The translations under genes and the position numbers were made by a program. Positions 18,222 to 26,286 of a stretch of DNA of 39,695 nucleotides are shown here, one piece after another. Numbering within the stretch: position 1 is the stretch's first letter; the number at the start of each line of letters is the position of its first letter. This DNA comes from Xanthomonas cannabis pv. cannabis. GTDB taxonomy: Bacteria > Pseudomonadota > Gammaproteobacteria > Xanthomonadales > Xanthomonadaceae. Under the pieces are notes generated by a model. That model was not told where the DNA came from. It saw only the letters and a list, made by a program, of their open reading frames with translations, and did no database searches. The stretch is taken from assembly GCF_000802365.1 (NCBI RefSeq), contig NZ_JSZE01000057.1, positions 1 to 39,695 on the forward strand, in the 5' to 3' direction.

Positions 18222-18253
18222 AAAAAAGCCGCCAGTGTGCGCTGGCGGCTTTT
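18222..18253 (-). terminator. Attenuator terminator upstream of aroG
   Basis: On the minus strand, AAAAGCCGCCAG (18253-18242) pairs with CTGGCGGCTTTT (18235-18224) around a 6-base loop, followed by a U run. It lies between the leader peptide stop and the aroG start, about 53 bases before the aroG ATG. A terminator in this position makes sense only as an attenuator. Confidence 0.9.
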
Positions 18254-18276
18254 CGGGAATGCTGCTGAAGTGTCCT

Positions 18277-18360
18277 TCAGGGTGAGCGCACTCCTTCCTC
18301 CGCCAGCGGCATCGGAAAACCGTAGTACCAAAAATAAAACGGGCTGCGGGGTGCGTTCAT
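18277..18360 (-). CDS. Aromatic leader peptide of aroG (27 residues)
   Basis: The ATG at 18360 opens a 27-codon frame starting MNAPRSP and running through FYFWYYGFP to the stop at 18277-18279. Seven of eight consecutive residues are aromatic (three Phe, three Tyr, one Trp). This is far beyond chance and is the hallmark of an attenuation leader sensing Phe, Tyr and Trp charging. The first ATG lacks a clear ribosome-binding site; an in-frame ATG at 18369 would add three residues. TATCAA just upstream could be a -10, in which case the transcript would start almost at the leader ATG. The peptide itself probably has no function after synthesis. Confidence 0.85.
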   Translation of the reverse strand: MNAPRSPFYFWYYGFPMPLAEEGVRSP

Positions 18361-18568
18361 GGGATGCATTGATACCACGCACTTTTGCGCGTTGCCACTG
18401 TTTCATCGGCAACGGACGGGCGCGCCGACGCAATCGACAGCTGGCGCAACAGAGGGGCGGACGCATGGCGCCAACGTGCTGGTCAGGGCCGCGTGGCGCA
18501 AACCGATCGAGGGTGCGGCGGTCGTGCCTTCCGCGGAGCAGCCGTGTCATGCGCTGGTGTGCTGCGTG

Positions 18569-18596
18569 CCCGGCGCAATGCAATCGTTGCGCCGGG
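18569..18596. repeat. Perfect 10-bp inverted repeat in a gene-free stretch
   Basis: CCCGGCGCAA (18569-18578) and TTGCGCCGGG (18587-18596) flank an 8-base loop. There is no T run on either side, so it is not an ordinary terminator. It lies in the 583-base region between the aroG leader and the yjjJ gene, most of which (18370-18820) shows nothing else. Confidence 0.6.
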
Positions 18597-18822
18597 ATGG
18601 AGGTGCACCTACTCAAACCGGACGCGATGAAGTCAGGCTGCGCCGACGCACGGCAGCCCCCGCGACGTTCCAGATCAGCTCCCTGCGGCAAGCAGAGACG
18701 CACACCGGTCTCGCCGTTTTCGCCGCTGCATGCGCGTGACTCACCTGGCGTTTCTGGCGCTGTCCAGCGCCGTGCAGGCGTTGCGGTCCGGCCCCCGAGG
18801 CCAGCTCAGGAGCACCGAACGT

Positions 18823-18932
18823 ATCGTTTCATTTGTAATGCACCATCTTCCCCCTAAATTTCAAATTATCAATATAAGTCAGTTATTTGCAGCGCCATCC
18901 GTCCTAATGTATCGTTTCATCAATCGTTTCAT
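18823..18932 (+). promoter_or_regulatory. AT-rich promoter region with three ATCGTTTCAT repeats
   Basis: ATCGTTTCAT occurs at 18823-18832, 18911-18920 and 18923-18932, all in the same orientation. The last two are 12 bases apart and end 11 bases before the yjjJ start codon. The stretch between copies one and two (about 18855-18890) is strikingly AT-rich for this genome and includes TATAAG near 18874. The arrangement fits an operator where a helix-turn-helix protein, possibly YjjJ itself, binds and represses its own gene. A -35/-10 pair cannot be fixed by eye. Confidence 0.65.
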
Positions 18933-18943
18933 CGCTGATCCGC

Positions 18944-20320
18944 ATGCCACAGCCCGATGCCGTAGAACGCCTGGTCACCACGCTGCGCATCGACGGCCCG
19001 CTGCGCGGCGCCGAACTCGCGGCGCGGTTGGGGGTGAGCAAGGCAACCCTTTCGCGTCTGGTTGCCGCTGCAGGAACGGCGGTGCGGCGCTACGGCAGCG
19101 CACGCGCCACCAGTTACATCGCCGCGGGCGAGGTGCGCGGTCAGCGCGCCTGGCCGCTCTACCGCATCGACAGCCATGCCCGCGTGGTGGCGTTGGGCCA
19201 GCTGCATGCGCTCCATCGCGACCACTTCTTCGTGGAGCTGCTGCAGGACAACCCCGTGCTCCTGCATCCGCCGCTGCATCTGGGCGAGTTCGCGTCGCTG
19301 CCCTGGTTTCTGGATGACCAACGCCCGCAGGGATTTCTTGGGCGCAACCTGGCACATCGCATCGCCGGGCCATTGCGGCTGCCCGAAAATCTCACGCTGT
19401 GGTCGCCCAGTGACGCGCTCATCGCACTGCTGTCCGATGGTCACGACCAGCTCGGCGACCTGCTCGTGGGCGAGCAGGCGCTGGCGCGCGCACTGTCGTC
19501 GATCGACCAGCCTGATGACATCGACATCCACGCGCGCCCGCAGGCCTATCTTGAGCAGGCCGATGCCGCGCTGCGTGGTGAAGACGTCGGCTCGTCCGCT
19601 GCAGGCGAGCAGCCGAAGTTCACTGCGGTGCTGCGCGAGAATGGCGTGTTCCGCCCGGTCATCGTGAAGTTTTCCGACCGCATCGATCAGCCGGCCGGGC
19701 GGCGCTGGGCGGACCTGCTGCAGATGGAGCACCTGGCCAGCCAGGTGCTGCTTGCCGGTGGCATTGCTGCGGCAACGACGCAGCGGCTGCAGGCAGGCGA
19801 GCGCGTCTTTCTCGAATCCACACGCTTCGATCGCACACCGACGTTGGGCCGACGCGGTTTTGTTTCGTTGATGGCGATCTACGCCGCGTTCTATGGGCAG
19901 TCGGAGCTCGGCACCTGGCGCGCGCTCGCGCCGATGCTCAAGCGCGATGGTTGGCTGGGTCCGGAAGATGCCGAGCACCTGGAGGTGATCAGCTGGTTCG
20001 GCGCGCTCATCGGCAACACCGACATGCATCTGGGCAACGCCGCGCTGATCCTTGCCGACACGCTGCCGTTGCGGCTTGCGCCGGTGTACGACATGTTGCC
20101 GATGGTGCTGCGGCCGGCATCCAGTGGCGAAATCGTGCCCAGGGACATCGAGATTCCGGCGCCCACGGTCGGGCAGTTTGCGCAGTGGCGGCGCGCCGCA
20201 GAGATGGCCGAACAGTTCTGGCAGCGCTGCATCGACGACGACGCCTTGAGCGATCAGATGCATGACATCGCCACGCGCGCCTTGGCGAGCCTGCGCCGCA
20301 CCGCGGCGCGTCTTGCCTGA
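18944..20320 (+). CDS. yjjJ: HipA-family kinase/toxin with N-terminal HTH, YjjJ (HipH)-like
   Basis: The protein is 458 residues. Residues about 5-45 form a winged-helix HTH (PLRGAELAARLGVSKATLSR). The rest is a HipA-type kinase: nucleotide loop GEQPKF (residues 221-226), VIVKFSD, FLESTRFDRT, catalytic IGNTDMHLGN with Asp360, and metal-site VYDMLP with Asp383. The two Asp are 23 residues apart, as Asp309 and Asp332 are in E. coli HipA. An HTH fused to a HipA fold in about 450 residues is the plan of E. coli YjjJ/HipH. There is no separate hipB antitoxin gene, so autoregulation through the fused HTH and the repeats upstream is plausible. The substrate of this subfamily is uncertain. Confidence 0.88.
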   Translation: MPQPDAVERLVTTLRIDGPLRGAELAARLGVSKATLSRLVAAAGTAVRRYGSARATSYIAAGEVRGQRAWPLYRIDSHARVVALGQLHALHRDHFFVELLQDNPVLLHPPLHLGEFASLPWFLDDQRPQGFLGRNLAHRIAGPLRLPENLTLWSPSDALIALLSDGHDQLGDLLVGEQALARALSSIDQPDDIDIHARPQAYLEQADAALRGEDVGSSAAGEQPKFTAVLRENGVFRPVIVKFSDRIDQPAGRRWADLLQMEHLASQVLLAGGIAAATTQRLQAGERVFLESTRFDRTPTLGRRGFVSLMAIYAAFYGQSELGTWRALAPMLKRDGWLGPEDAEHLEVISWFGALIGNTDMHLGNAALILADTLPLRLAPVYDMLPMVLRPASSGEIVPRDIEIPAPTVGQFAQWRRAAEMAEQFWQRCIDDDALSDQMHDIATRALASLRRTAARLA

Positions 20321-20360
20321 TGACGCGTTTGCGCCAAGCGTGCCACCGCAACACACCGCT

Positions 20361-20390
20361 GCACGCCACGGCAACGAGGCCGTGGCGTGC
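20361..20390. terminator. Hairpin between convergent yjjJ and TonB-receptor genes
   Basis: GCACGCCACGG (20361-20371) and CCGTGGCGTGC (20380-20390) form a perfect 11-bp stem with an 8-base loop. There is no U run on either strand, so termination efficiency is uncertain. Its position between two convergent stops (20320 and 20408) supports a bidirectional transcript-end role. Confidence 0.6.
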
Positions 20391-20407
20391 CACGCGGCAA
20401 ACCTCAC

Positions 20408-23299
20408 TCAAAACGTAAACACGTACTCCGCCGCCACTTCGCGGCCGATGGGGTTGAACAGGGTGGTGTTGTAGAAGCCGTAGCCGTAGAAGCGCTCCTT
20501 GTTTTCGTAGCCCACTTCGTTGAACACGTTGTTGACGTAGAAATTGACCTTGGCGTGGTCGGTGATCTTGTAGCCGGTGCTCAGGTTCCAGTAGATCGCC
20601 GGGCCCACGCGGCCAAAGTAGCGTTTGCTGGTTTCGCCCAGATGCACGTTGGCGGTATCGGTCACCAGGCACTCGTCGGAGGCGCTGGGTTGATAGCCGT
20701 CGTCGAAGCGGGCGCAGGTGCCCCAGTTCACGGCGCGCATCGAGCCGAGGCGGCGGAAGTACACCGTCCAGTCCCAGGCGCCGCCGTTGTCCCAATGCAC
20801 GCTGCCGCGCACACGGCTGCGCACGCGCTCGTCGCGGCGGTTCTCGTCGCTGTCGGTGCGGTAGATCTGCTCGCGGTAGGCAATCAGGTTGTTGTAATCC
20901 AGCGACAGCTGGAAGTTGCCCCAGCCTGCAGTGGCCAGGCGGTATTTCAACGCGGCATCGATGCCGGAGGTCTCCATCTGCGCCAGGTTGATCGGGCCAC
21001 GCTCGATGCTGGCCAAGGTGCCGTCGGCATTGCGCGTCACCCGCGAGGTGATGGTGTCGCAGTAGCCCGCGCCGCCCGGATTATTCCAGGCGCCACCGCT
21101 GATGGTGGTGCCGGTGCGGCAGCCGGCTTCGGCCGACAGGATCTCATCGCGATCCAGGTCCTTGATCATTTCCTCCAGCTGGATGCGGTAGTAATCCACG
21201 CTCAACGACAGCCCTTGTGCGATGTCCCACACCACGCCACCGGTGAACGAGCGGCCGGTTTCCGAGCGCAGATCCGGGGTGCCGCGACGGTTCACATCCA
21301 CGGTGTAGAAGATGTTGTTGTTCTCGTCGTTGCAGCCGCCGGTGAGGTAGGCGCCGGAGGAAATGCAGCGGTACTGGTCGATCACCGTTTGATTGGTGGA
21401 ACTGGGTTCGCCGAGCACGTAGTGCATGTCCGGTGCGCGGAAGCTGGTGGCCACGGTGCTGCGTACCAGCAGGCTCTCCACTGGCCGCCATTCCAGGCCC
21501 GCGCTCCAGGTGGTGTCGCTTTGCGTACCGACATCGGTCGGAATCGCGGCAGACGAGCGGTAGTTGCCGTAGCGGTCGTAGCGGCCGGCCACATTCGCGC
21601 TCAATGTGGAAAGTAATGGAATCTGAAATTCCAGCCCGGCCGAGCTGCGCATGCGTTCGCCGCCGCCGCTGTCCACCACGTCCACCGGGTAGCACTCGTT
21701 GGCGCATGGGTCCGGCGAAAGTTGATAGCCCTGCTTGGCGACTTCGGCCACGGTGGCAAAGCGGATTGGCCCGGCCCAGCCCTGCACCACATCGCCGCTC
21801 AAGCTGAAACTGGCTTGATTGACCCACGAATACGCCGAGTTGTGCGACTTGGCCACCAGGTCGTCGTACTGGTTCGACGACAGCGGCGAATACAGCCGCG
21901 CTTCGTTGATCGCATAGATCGGCGTGCCATCGGCAGCGGTGCCGGTGGGGCTGCCGAGGAAATAGTCAGTGGCACGTGCGGTATCCACGGTGCGTACGTA
22001 TTCGTCCACCGTGTAGCGCGAGCGGCCCACGCTCAGCTCCCAATCGAAGCGGTCGGCCCACACGCCGCGCAAACCGGCGCTCAGATCCCAGGACTGCTCC
22101 TTGTTGTAGTTGGCCAGCCGGTCCCAGCCGCCGGCTTCGCGCCGGGTGAGCTGACGGATCAGGTTCAATGAGCGACCGGTTGCCGCATCCTGAAACGGGC
22201 CCAGATAGGCGTACGGCGGGTCGTAGGTCCAGCGGCCGATGCTGCGGTTGGCCGAGAGCGTGGCCCAGGCCTCGGTGGCCTCGCCGAACTTCCAGGTGCC
22301 GTAGAGATAGGCCGAATAATCCTCGCTGCCGGTCACTAGGCCCCAGTCGCCGTAGTCGCGCGCCACGCCGCAATAATCGCCGGCATTGGTGACCACCCCG
22401 GTGTTCTGGTCGTAGCTCAGCCGTTGCCCGTCGATGAACTCGCCGCCGAAGCGCGCGCAGGTGCCGGCAGGTGGCGCCAGGCGTTCGTTGGTATTGGCAT
22501 CGACCAGGCTCAGGCCGGTGAACGGGTTGAAGCCGTAGCGGCGGTTCTGTCCGGTCCAGTTGGAATAGGACATGTCGTCGGAGTCGTCCATCTGCGGGCG
22601 ATCGCGCCCGCTCAACGGATCGCGCCGGGTGGCCTGCAGCGCGTAGGTCAGGCTCCAGTTCTCGCCGGTGCGCCCGCCTGCCCAGGACACGTCGAAACTG
22701 TCGCGCCCCCCTTCGGTGGCGGTGCCGCCGCGCAGGCGCACCTGGTCGCCCTGGTAGTCGCGCTTGAGGATCACGTTGATCACGCCGGCCACCGCGTCGG
22801 AGCCGTAAATGGCCGATGCGCCACCGGTGAGGATGTCGATGCGCTCCACCGCTGCGGAGGGAATATTGCTGTAGTTGGAAAAGTTGCTTTCGCCGCCGTA
22901 CGGCAGCGGGTAATCGGCCACGCGGTGGCCATTGACCAGCAGCAGGGTGCGGCCCGGGCCGAGGTCGCGCAGATTGATCGGCGAAGCATTGGGCGTGTGC
23001 GAACCCCACTGCGTATCGGCTTCCACCGAGCCTTGCTGATTCATGCTGTTGAGCACGTCGTAGACAGTGGCAAACCCTTCCTGCTGGATCTGCTGCGCCG
23101 AGATGGTGACCACCGGCTGGGCGCCCTCGACCTGCGCGCGCTTGATGCGCGAACCGGTGACGCTGACCGCATCCAGGGTGGAGGTGGCGCGCGGTGTATC
23201 CGGCTCGGTTTGCTGGGCCATGAGCGGTGGCGCGACGGCAGCCGTCAGCGCTAAGGACACGGAAATCGACAAGGCAAGACGATGACTGCGGCAGTTCAT
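20408..23299 (-). CDS. TonB-dependent outer-membrane receptor
   Basis: The protein is 963 residues. Residues 1-28 are a signal peptide ending in PPLMAQ. A TonB-box-like LDAVSVTG follows, then the plug domain: VVTISAQQIQQEGFATVYDV, NLRDLGPGRTLLLVNGHRV and VERIDILTGGASAIYGSDAV. The C-terminal half is a 22-strand beta-barrel ending in aromatic EYVFTF. Two extracellular-type segments contain Cys pairs (for example CARFGGEF and DPCANECYPV). Such receptors import siderophores, cobalamin, or, in xanthomonads, plant carbohydrates. The LacI-type palindrome over its promoter at 23444-23457 favours a sugar substrate, but this is inference. No transporter or catabolic genes are adjacent. Confidence 0.92.
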   Translation of the reverse strand: MNCRSHRLALSISVSLALTAAVAPPLMAQQTEPDTPRATSTLDAVSVTGSRIKRAQVEGAQPVVTISAQQIQQEGFATVYDVLNSMNQQGSVEADTQWGSHTPNASPINLRDLGPGRTLLLVNGHRVADYPLPYGGESNFSNYSNIPSAAVERIDILTGGASAIYGSDAVAGVINVILKRDYQGDQVRLRGGTATEGGRDSFDVSWAGGRTGENWSLTYALQATRRDPLSGRDRPQMDDSDDMSYSNWTGQNRRYGFNPFTGLSLVDANTNERLAPPAGTCARFGGEFIDGQRLSYDQNTGVVTNAGDYCGVARDYGDWGLVTGSEDYSAYLYGTWKFGEATEAWATLSANRSIGRWTYDPPYAYLGPFQDAATGRSLNLIRQLTRREAGGWDRLANYNKEQSWDLSAGLRGVWADRFDWELSVGRSRYTVDEYVRTVDTARATDYFLGSPTGTAADGTPIYAINEARLYSPLSSNQYDDLVAKSHNSAYSWVNQASFSLSGDVVQGWAGPIRFATVAEVAKQGYQLSPDPCANECYPVDVVDSGGGERMRSSAGLEFQIPLLSTLSANVAGRYDRYGNYRSSAAIPTDVGTQSDTTWSAGLEWRPVESLLVRSTVATSFRAPDMHYVLGEPSSTNQTVIDQYRCISSGAYLTGGCNDENNNIFYTVDVNRRGTPDLRSETGRSFTGGVVWDIAQGLSLSVDYYRIQLEEMIKDLDRDEILSAEAGCRTGTTISGGAWNNPGGAGYCDTITSRVTRNADGTLASIERGPINLAQMETSGIDAALKYRLATAGWGNFQLSLDYNNLIAYREQIYRTDSDENRRDERVRSRVRGSVHWDNGGAWDWTVYFRRLGSMRAVNWGTCARFDDGYQPSASDECLVTDTANVHLGETSKRYFGRVGPAIYWNLSTGYKITDHAKVNFYVNNVFNEVGYENKERFYGYGFYNTTLFNPIGREVAAEYVFTF

Positions 23300-23434
23300 A
23301 AGATCCCCGGGAGAAGCCGGACGTGGCCGGCGTGGCAGTGCACTGCAACGACGTCCGCCAGCGATGCATGCACCGCTGCCCCTTGTCCGATGGCCCCCCG
23401 ACCGCTCGGCGCAAACGCCTGCCCAACGACGCTA

Positions 23435-23458
23435 GAACTGCGATGACATCGGTGTCAA
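23435..23458 (-). promoter_or_regulatory. TonB-receptor promoter with LacI-type operator
   Basis: On the minus strand TTGACA (23458-23453) is a consensus -35, followed after 18 bases by a weak -10, TAGCGT. The palindrome TGACA-CCGA-TGTCA (plus-strand 23444-23457) overlaps the -35 and has the central CG typical of LacI-family sites. A further TGACA in the same orientation lies about 11 bases upstream on the minus strand. From memory, xanthomonad NagR-type boxes have a similar TGACA-N4-TGTCA core. A repressor bound here would block the promoter. Confidence 0.6.
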
Positions 23459-23560
23459 CAGGTTGTCATTTAAGTGTGATTGGCGTCGCGATCTGCGGGC
23501 TTTTGCGATGGTGAACACGGTTGGGGCCGCGATCTGGCTGCGCGGGCCGCGTCGACCCTG

Positions 23561-23630
23561 CGTGGAGCGCACCCGGGCGCGACTGGGCGTTCCCGGTAAA
23601 CGCCCCGTCGCGCCCGGGTGCACTCCTACG
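23561..23630. repeat. Dispersed long palindrome (GAGCGCACCCGGGCGCGAC family)
   Basis: Left arm 23561-23592 and right arm 23598-23630 share GAGCGCACCCGGGCGCGAC against its complement, plus GGGCGTT/AACGCCC nearer the loop, with few mismatches. It belongs to the same family as the copies at 514-836 and 35218-35286. It lies downstream of groEL and upstream of the TonB receptor promoter. The rest of 23300-23758 holds only that promoter and the groEL terminator. Confidence 0.8.
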
Positions 23631-23701
23631 GGGTCATGGGGTTGCGTGGACCAGGCACGACCAATCGACGATCGCCTCGTGTGGCATCCACGACCGGACA
23701 C

Positions 23702-23725
23702 AAAAAACCCCGCCTTGCGGCGGGG
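23702..23725 (-). terminator. groEL Rho-independent terminator
   Basis: CCCCGCC (23708-23714) and GGCGGGG (23719-23725) pair around TTGC. Read on the minus strand the stem is followed by six U (complement of A at 23702-23707). It lies 34 bases beyond the groEL stop. Confidence 0.92.
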
Positions 23726-23758
23726 TCCTTTTGTACTGCAACAGCCGAATGGCGTGGA

Positions 23759-25521
<1,763 letters not shown>

Positions 25522-25533
25522 CCGTCAACGGCT

Positions 25534-25821
25534 TCAGCCGATGACGGCCAGAATGTCGTCTTCGCGCAGCACCTTGTACTCGACGCCTTCGGACTTATAG
25601 CTGCTGCCGGCGTACTGGCCGTAGATGACCTTGTCGCCAACCTTGACCACCGGCGCGCGCAGGCTGCCGTTGTCCAGGGGCTTGCCGGCGCCGATGGCGA
25701 CGACTTCACCCTTGGTGGACTTTTCCTTGGCGGAGTCCGGGATCACGATGCCGCCGGCGGAAACTTCGTCGGCTTCGATCGGCTTGACTACAACGCGGTC
25801 GTGAAGCGGCTTGATGCTCAT
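25534..25821 (-). CDS. groES: 10-kDa co-chaperonin GroES
   Basis: The protein is 95 residues from ATG 25821, starting [19 protein letters not shown] and containing [20 protein letters not shown], the mobile loop that docks on Gro[13 protein letters not shown] and the terminal [11 protein letters not shown] complete the family pattern. An upstream AGAGGG serves as ribosome-binding site. A longer frame from 26226 runs through the promoter and is not coding. It is the first gene of the groESL unit, behind a sigma-32-type promoter and a CIRCE-like site. Confidence 0.98.
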
Positions 25822-25871
25822 AGAGAAAGACCCTCTTAAGTGATTGATTGGTCTGAAAATTATCGGCGATG

Positions 25872-25898
25872 TTAGCACTCGCACATGACGACTGCCAG
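25872..25898 (-). promoter_or_regulatory. Degenerate CIRCE element (HrcA operator)
   Basis: The CIRCE consensus is TTAGCACTC-N9-GAGTGCTAA. Plus-strand 25872-25880 is a perfect TTAGCACTC; after exactly nine bases, 25890-25898 is GACTGCCAG, matching GAGTGCTAA at six of nine positions. It ends about 50 bases before the groES ATG, the usual location. One intact arm with correct spacing supports HrcA control, perhaps weakened. A GATAAT at 25864-25859 on the minus strand could be the -10 of a second, CIRCE-overlapped promoter. Confidence 0.75.
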
Positions 25899-25910
25899 CA
25901 CAGCGCGCGG

Positions 25911-25931
25911 AAAAAACCCGACAGAGCGGGT
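25911..25931 (-). terminator. Possible terminator-like hairpin in the groES leader
   Basis: On the minus strand ACCCG (25931-25927) pairs with CGGGT (25920-25916) around a 6-base loop, followed by six U. It lies between the sigma-32-type promoter and CIRCE. The 5-bp stem is short, so it may be only a weak pause site. Confidence 0.35.
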
Positions 25932-25940
25932 GCGGGCCAG

Positions 25941-25968
25941 AGATTGTGCTGGGCGAGCGGCTTTCAAG
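25941..25968 (-). promoter_or_regulatory. Sigma-32-type heat-shock promoter of groES-groEL
   Basis: On the minus strand CTTGAAA (25968-25962) matches the sigma-32 -35 consensus exactly. After 13 bases CACAATCT (25948-25941) matches CCCCATNT at five of seven defined positions. Transcription would start near 25934, giving a leader of about 110 bases that contains the hairpin and CIRCE-like site. Confidence 0.8.
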
Positions 25969-26187
25969 GGCTGGGCGTAAAAAATTTTTCGTCCACCCGG
26001 TCTCATCCGGGGGCCAGGACGACTGCGGCGAACGGCCCGCGGGGCATCCCGGCCGTGCGCGTTTGGCAGCAGCGACAGAGCCACCAATGCCGGCGGCCCG
26101 TGCCCAGGCGCGCCGCGCGAGCAGGAGCGCCGCTGATCCCCGCGGCCACCTCATGCCGCTCATTACCAGGCGCGCATCCAGCCACAC

Positions 26188-26224
26188 GCTAGAAATGGAA
26201 CCGCTAGAAATGGAACCAGGTTCC
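26188..26224. repeat. 15-bp tandem duplication and palindrome upstream of the endonuclease gene
   Basis: GCTAGAAATGGAACC occurs at 26188-26202 and again immediately at 26203-26217. The second copy continues into GGAACC-A-GGTTCC, a perfect palindrome at 26212-26224. It ends 63 bases before the endonuclease start, inside the region that should contain its promoter. It may be a regulator site or a recent slippage duplication. Confidence 0.7.
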
Positions 26225-26286
26225 ACCGTTTGTCATGCGCACGCTCTACAGTCGGGATCGCATTCCCCGATCACAAGGAGCTGTCG

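Larger units (their letters stand above)
18222..18360 (-). promoter_or_regulatory. Ribosome-mediated attenuator of aroG
   Basis: The minus-strand leader can fold two ways. Terminator: the stem at 18253-18224. Antiterminator: CGCTGGCGG (18308-18300, inside the leader peptide codons for Pro-Leu-Ala-Glu) is exactly complementary to CCGCCAGCG (18248-18240), the left arm of the terminator. A ribosome stalled on the aromatic codons would stop about 20 bases before CGCTGGCGG and leave it free to pair, allowing read-through. A ribosome reaching the stop codon would cover it and let the terminator form. A small hairpin, CTGAAG/CTTCAG, overlaps the leader stop codon. The layout follows the classical trp/phe attenuation scheme. 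Confidence 0.85.

Noticed and set aside
18359..18739. A 126-codon plus-strand frame between the aroG leader and yjjJ
   Set aside because: No ribosome-binding site or family pattern, Cys/Arg/Ala-rich; it overlaps the antisense of the attenuator.
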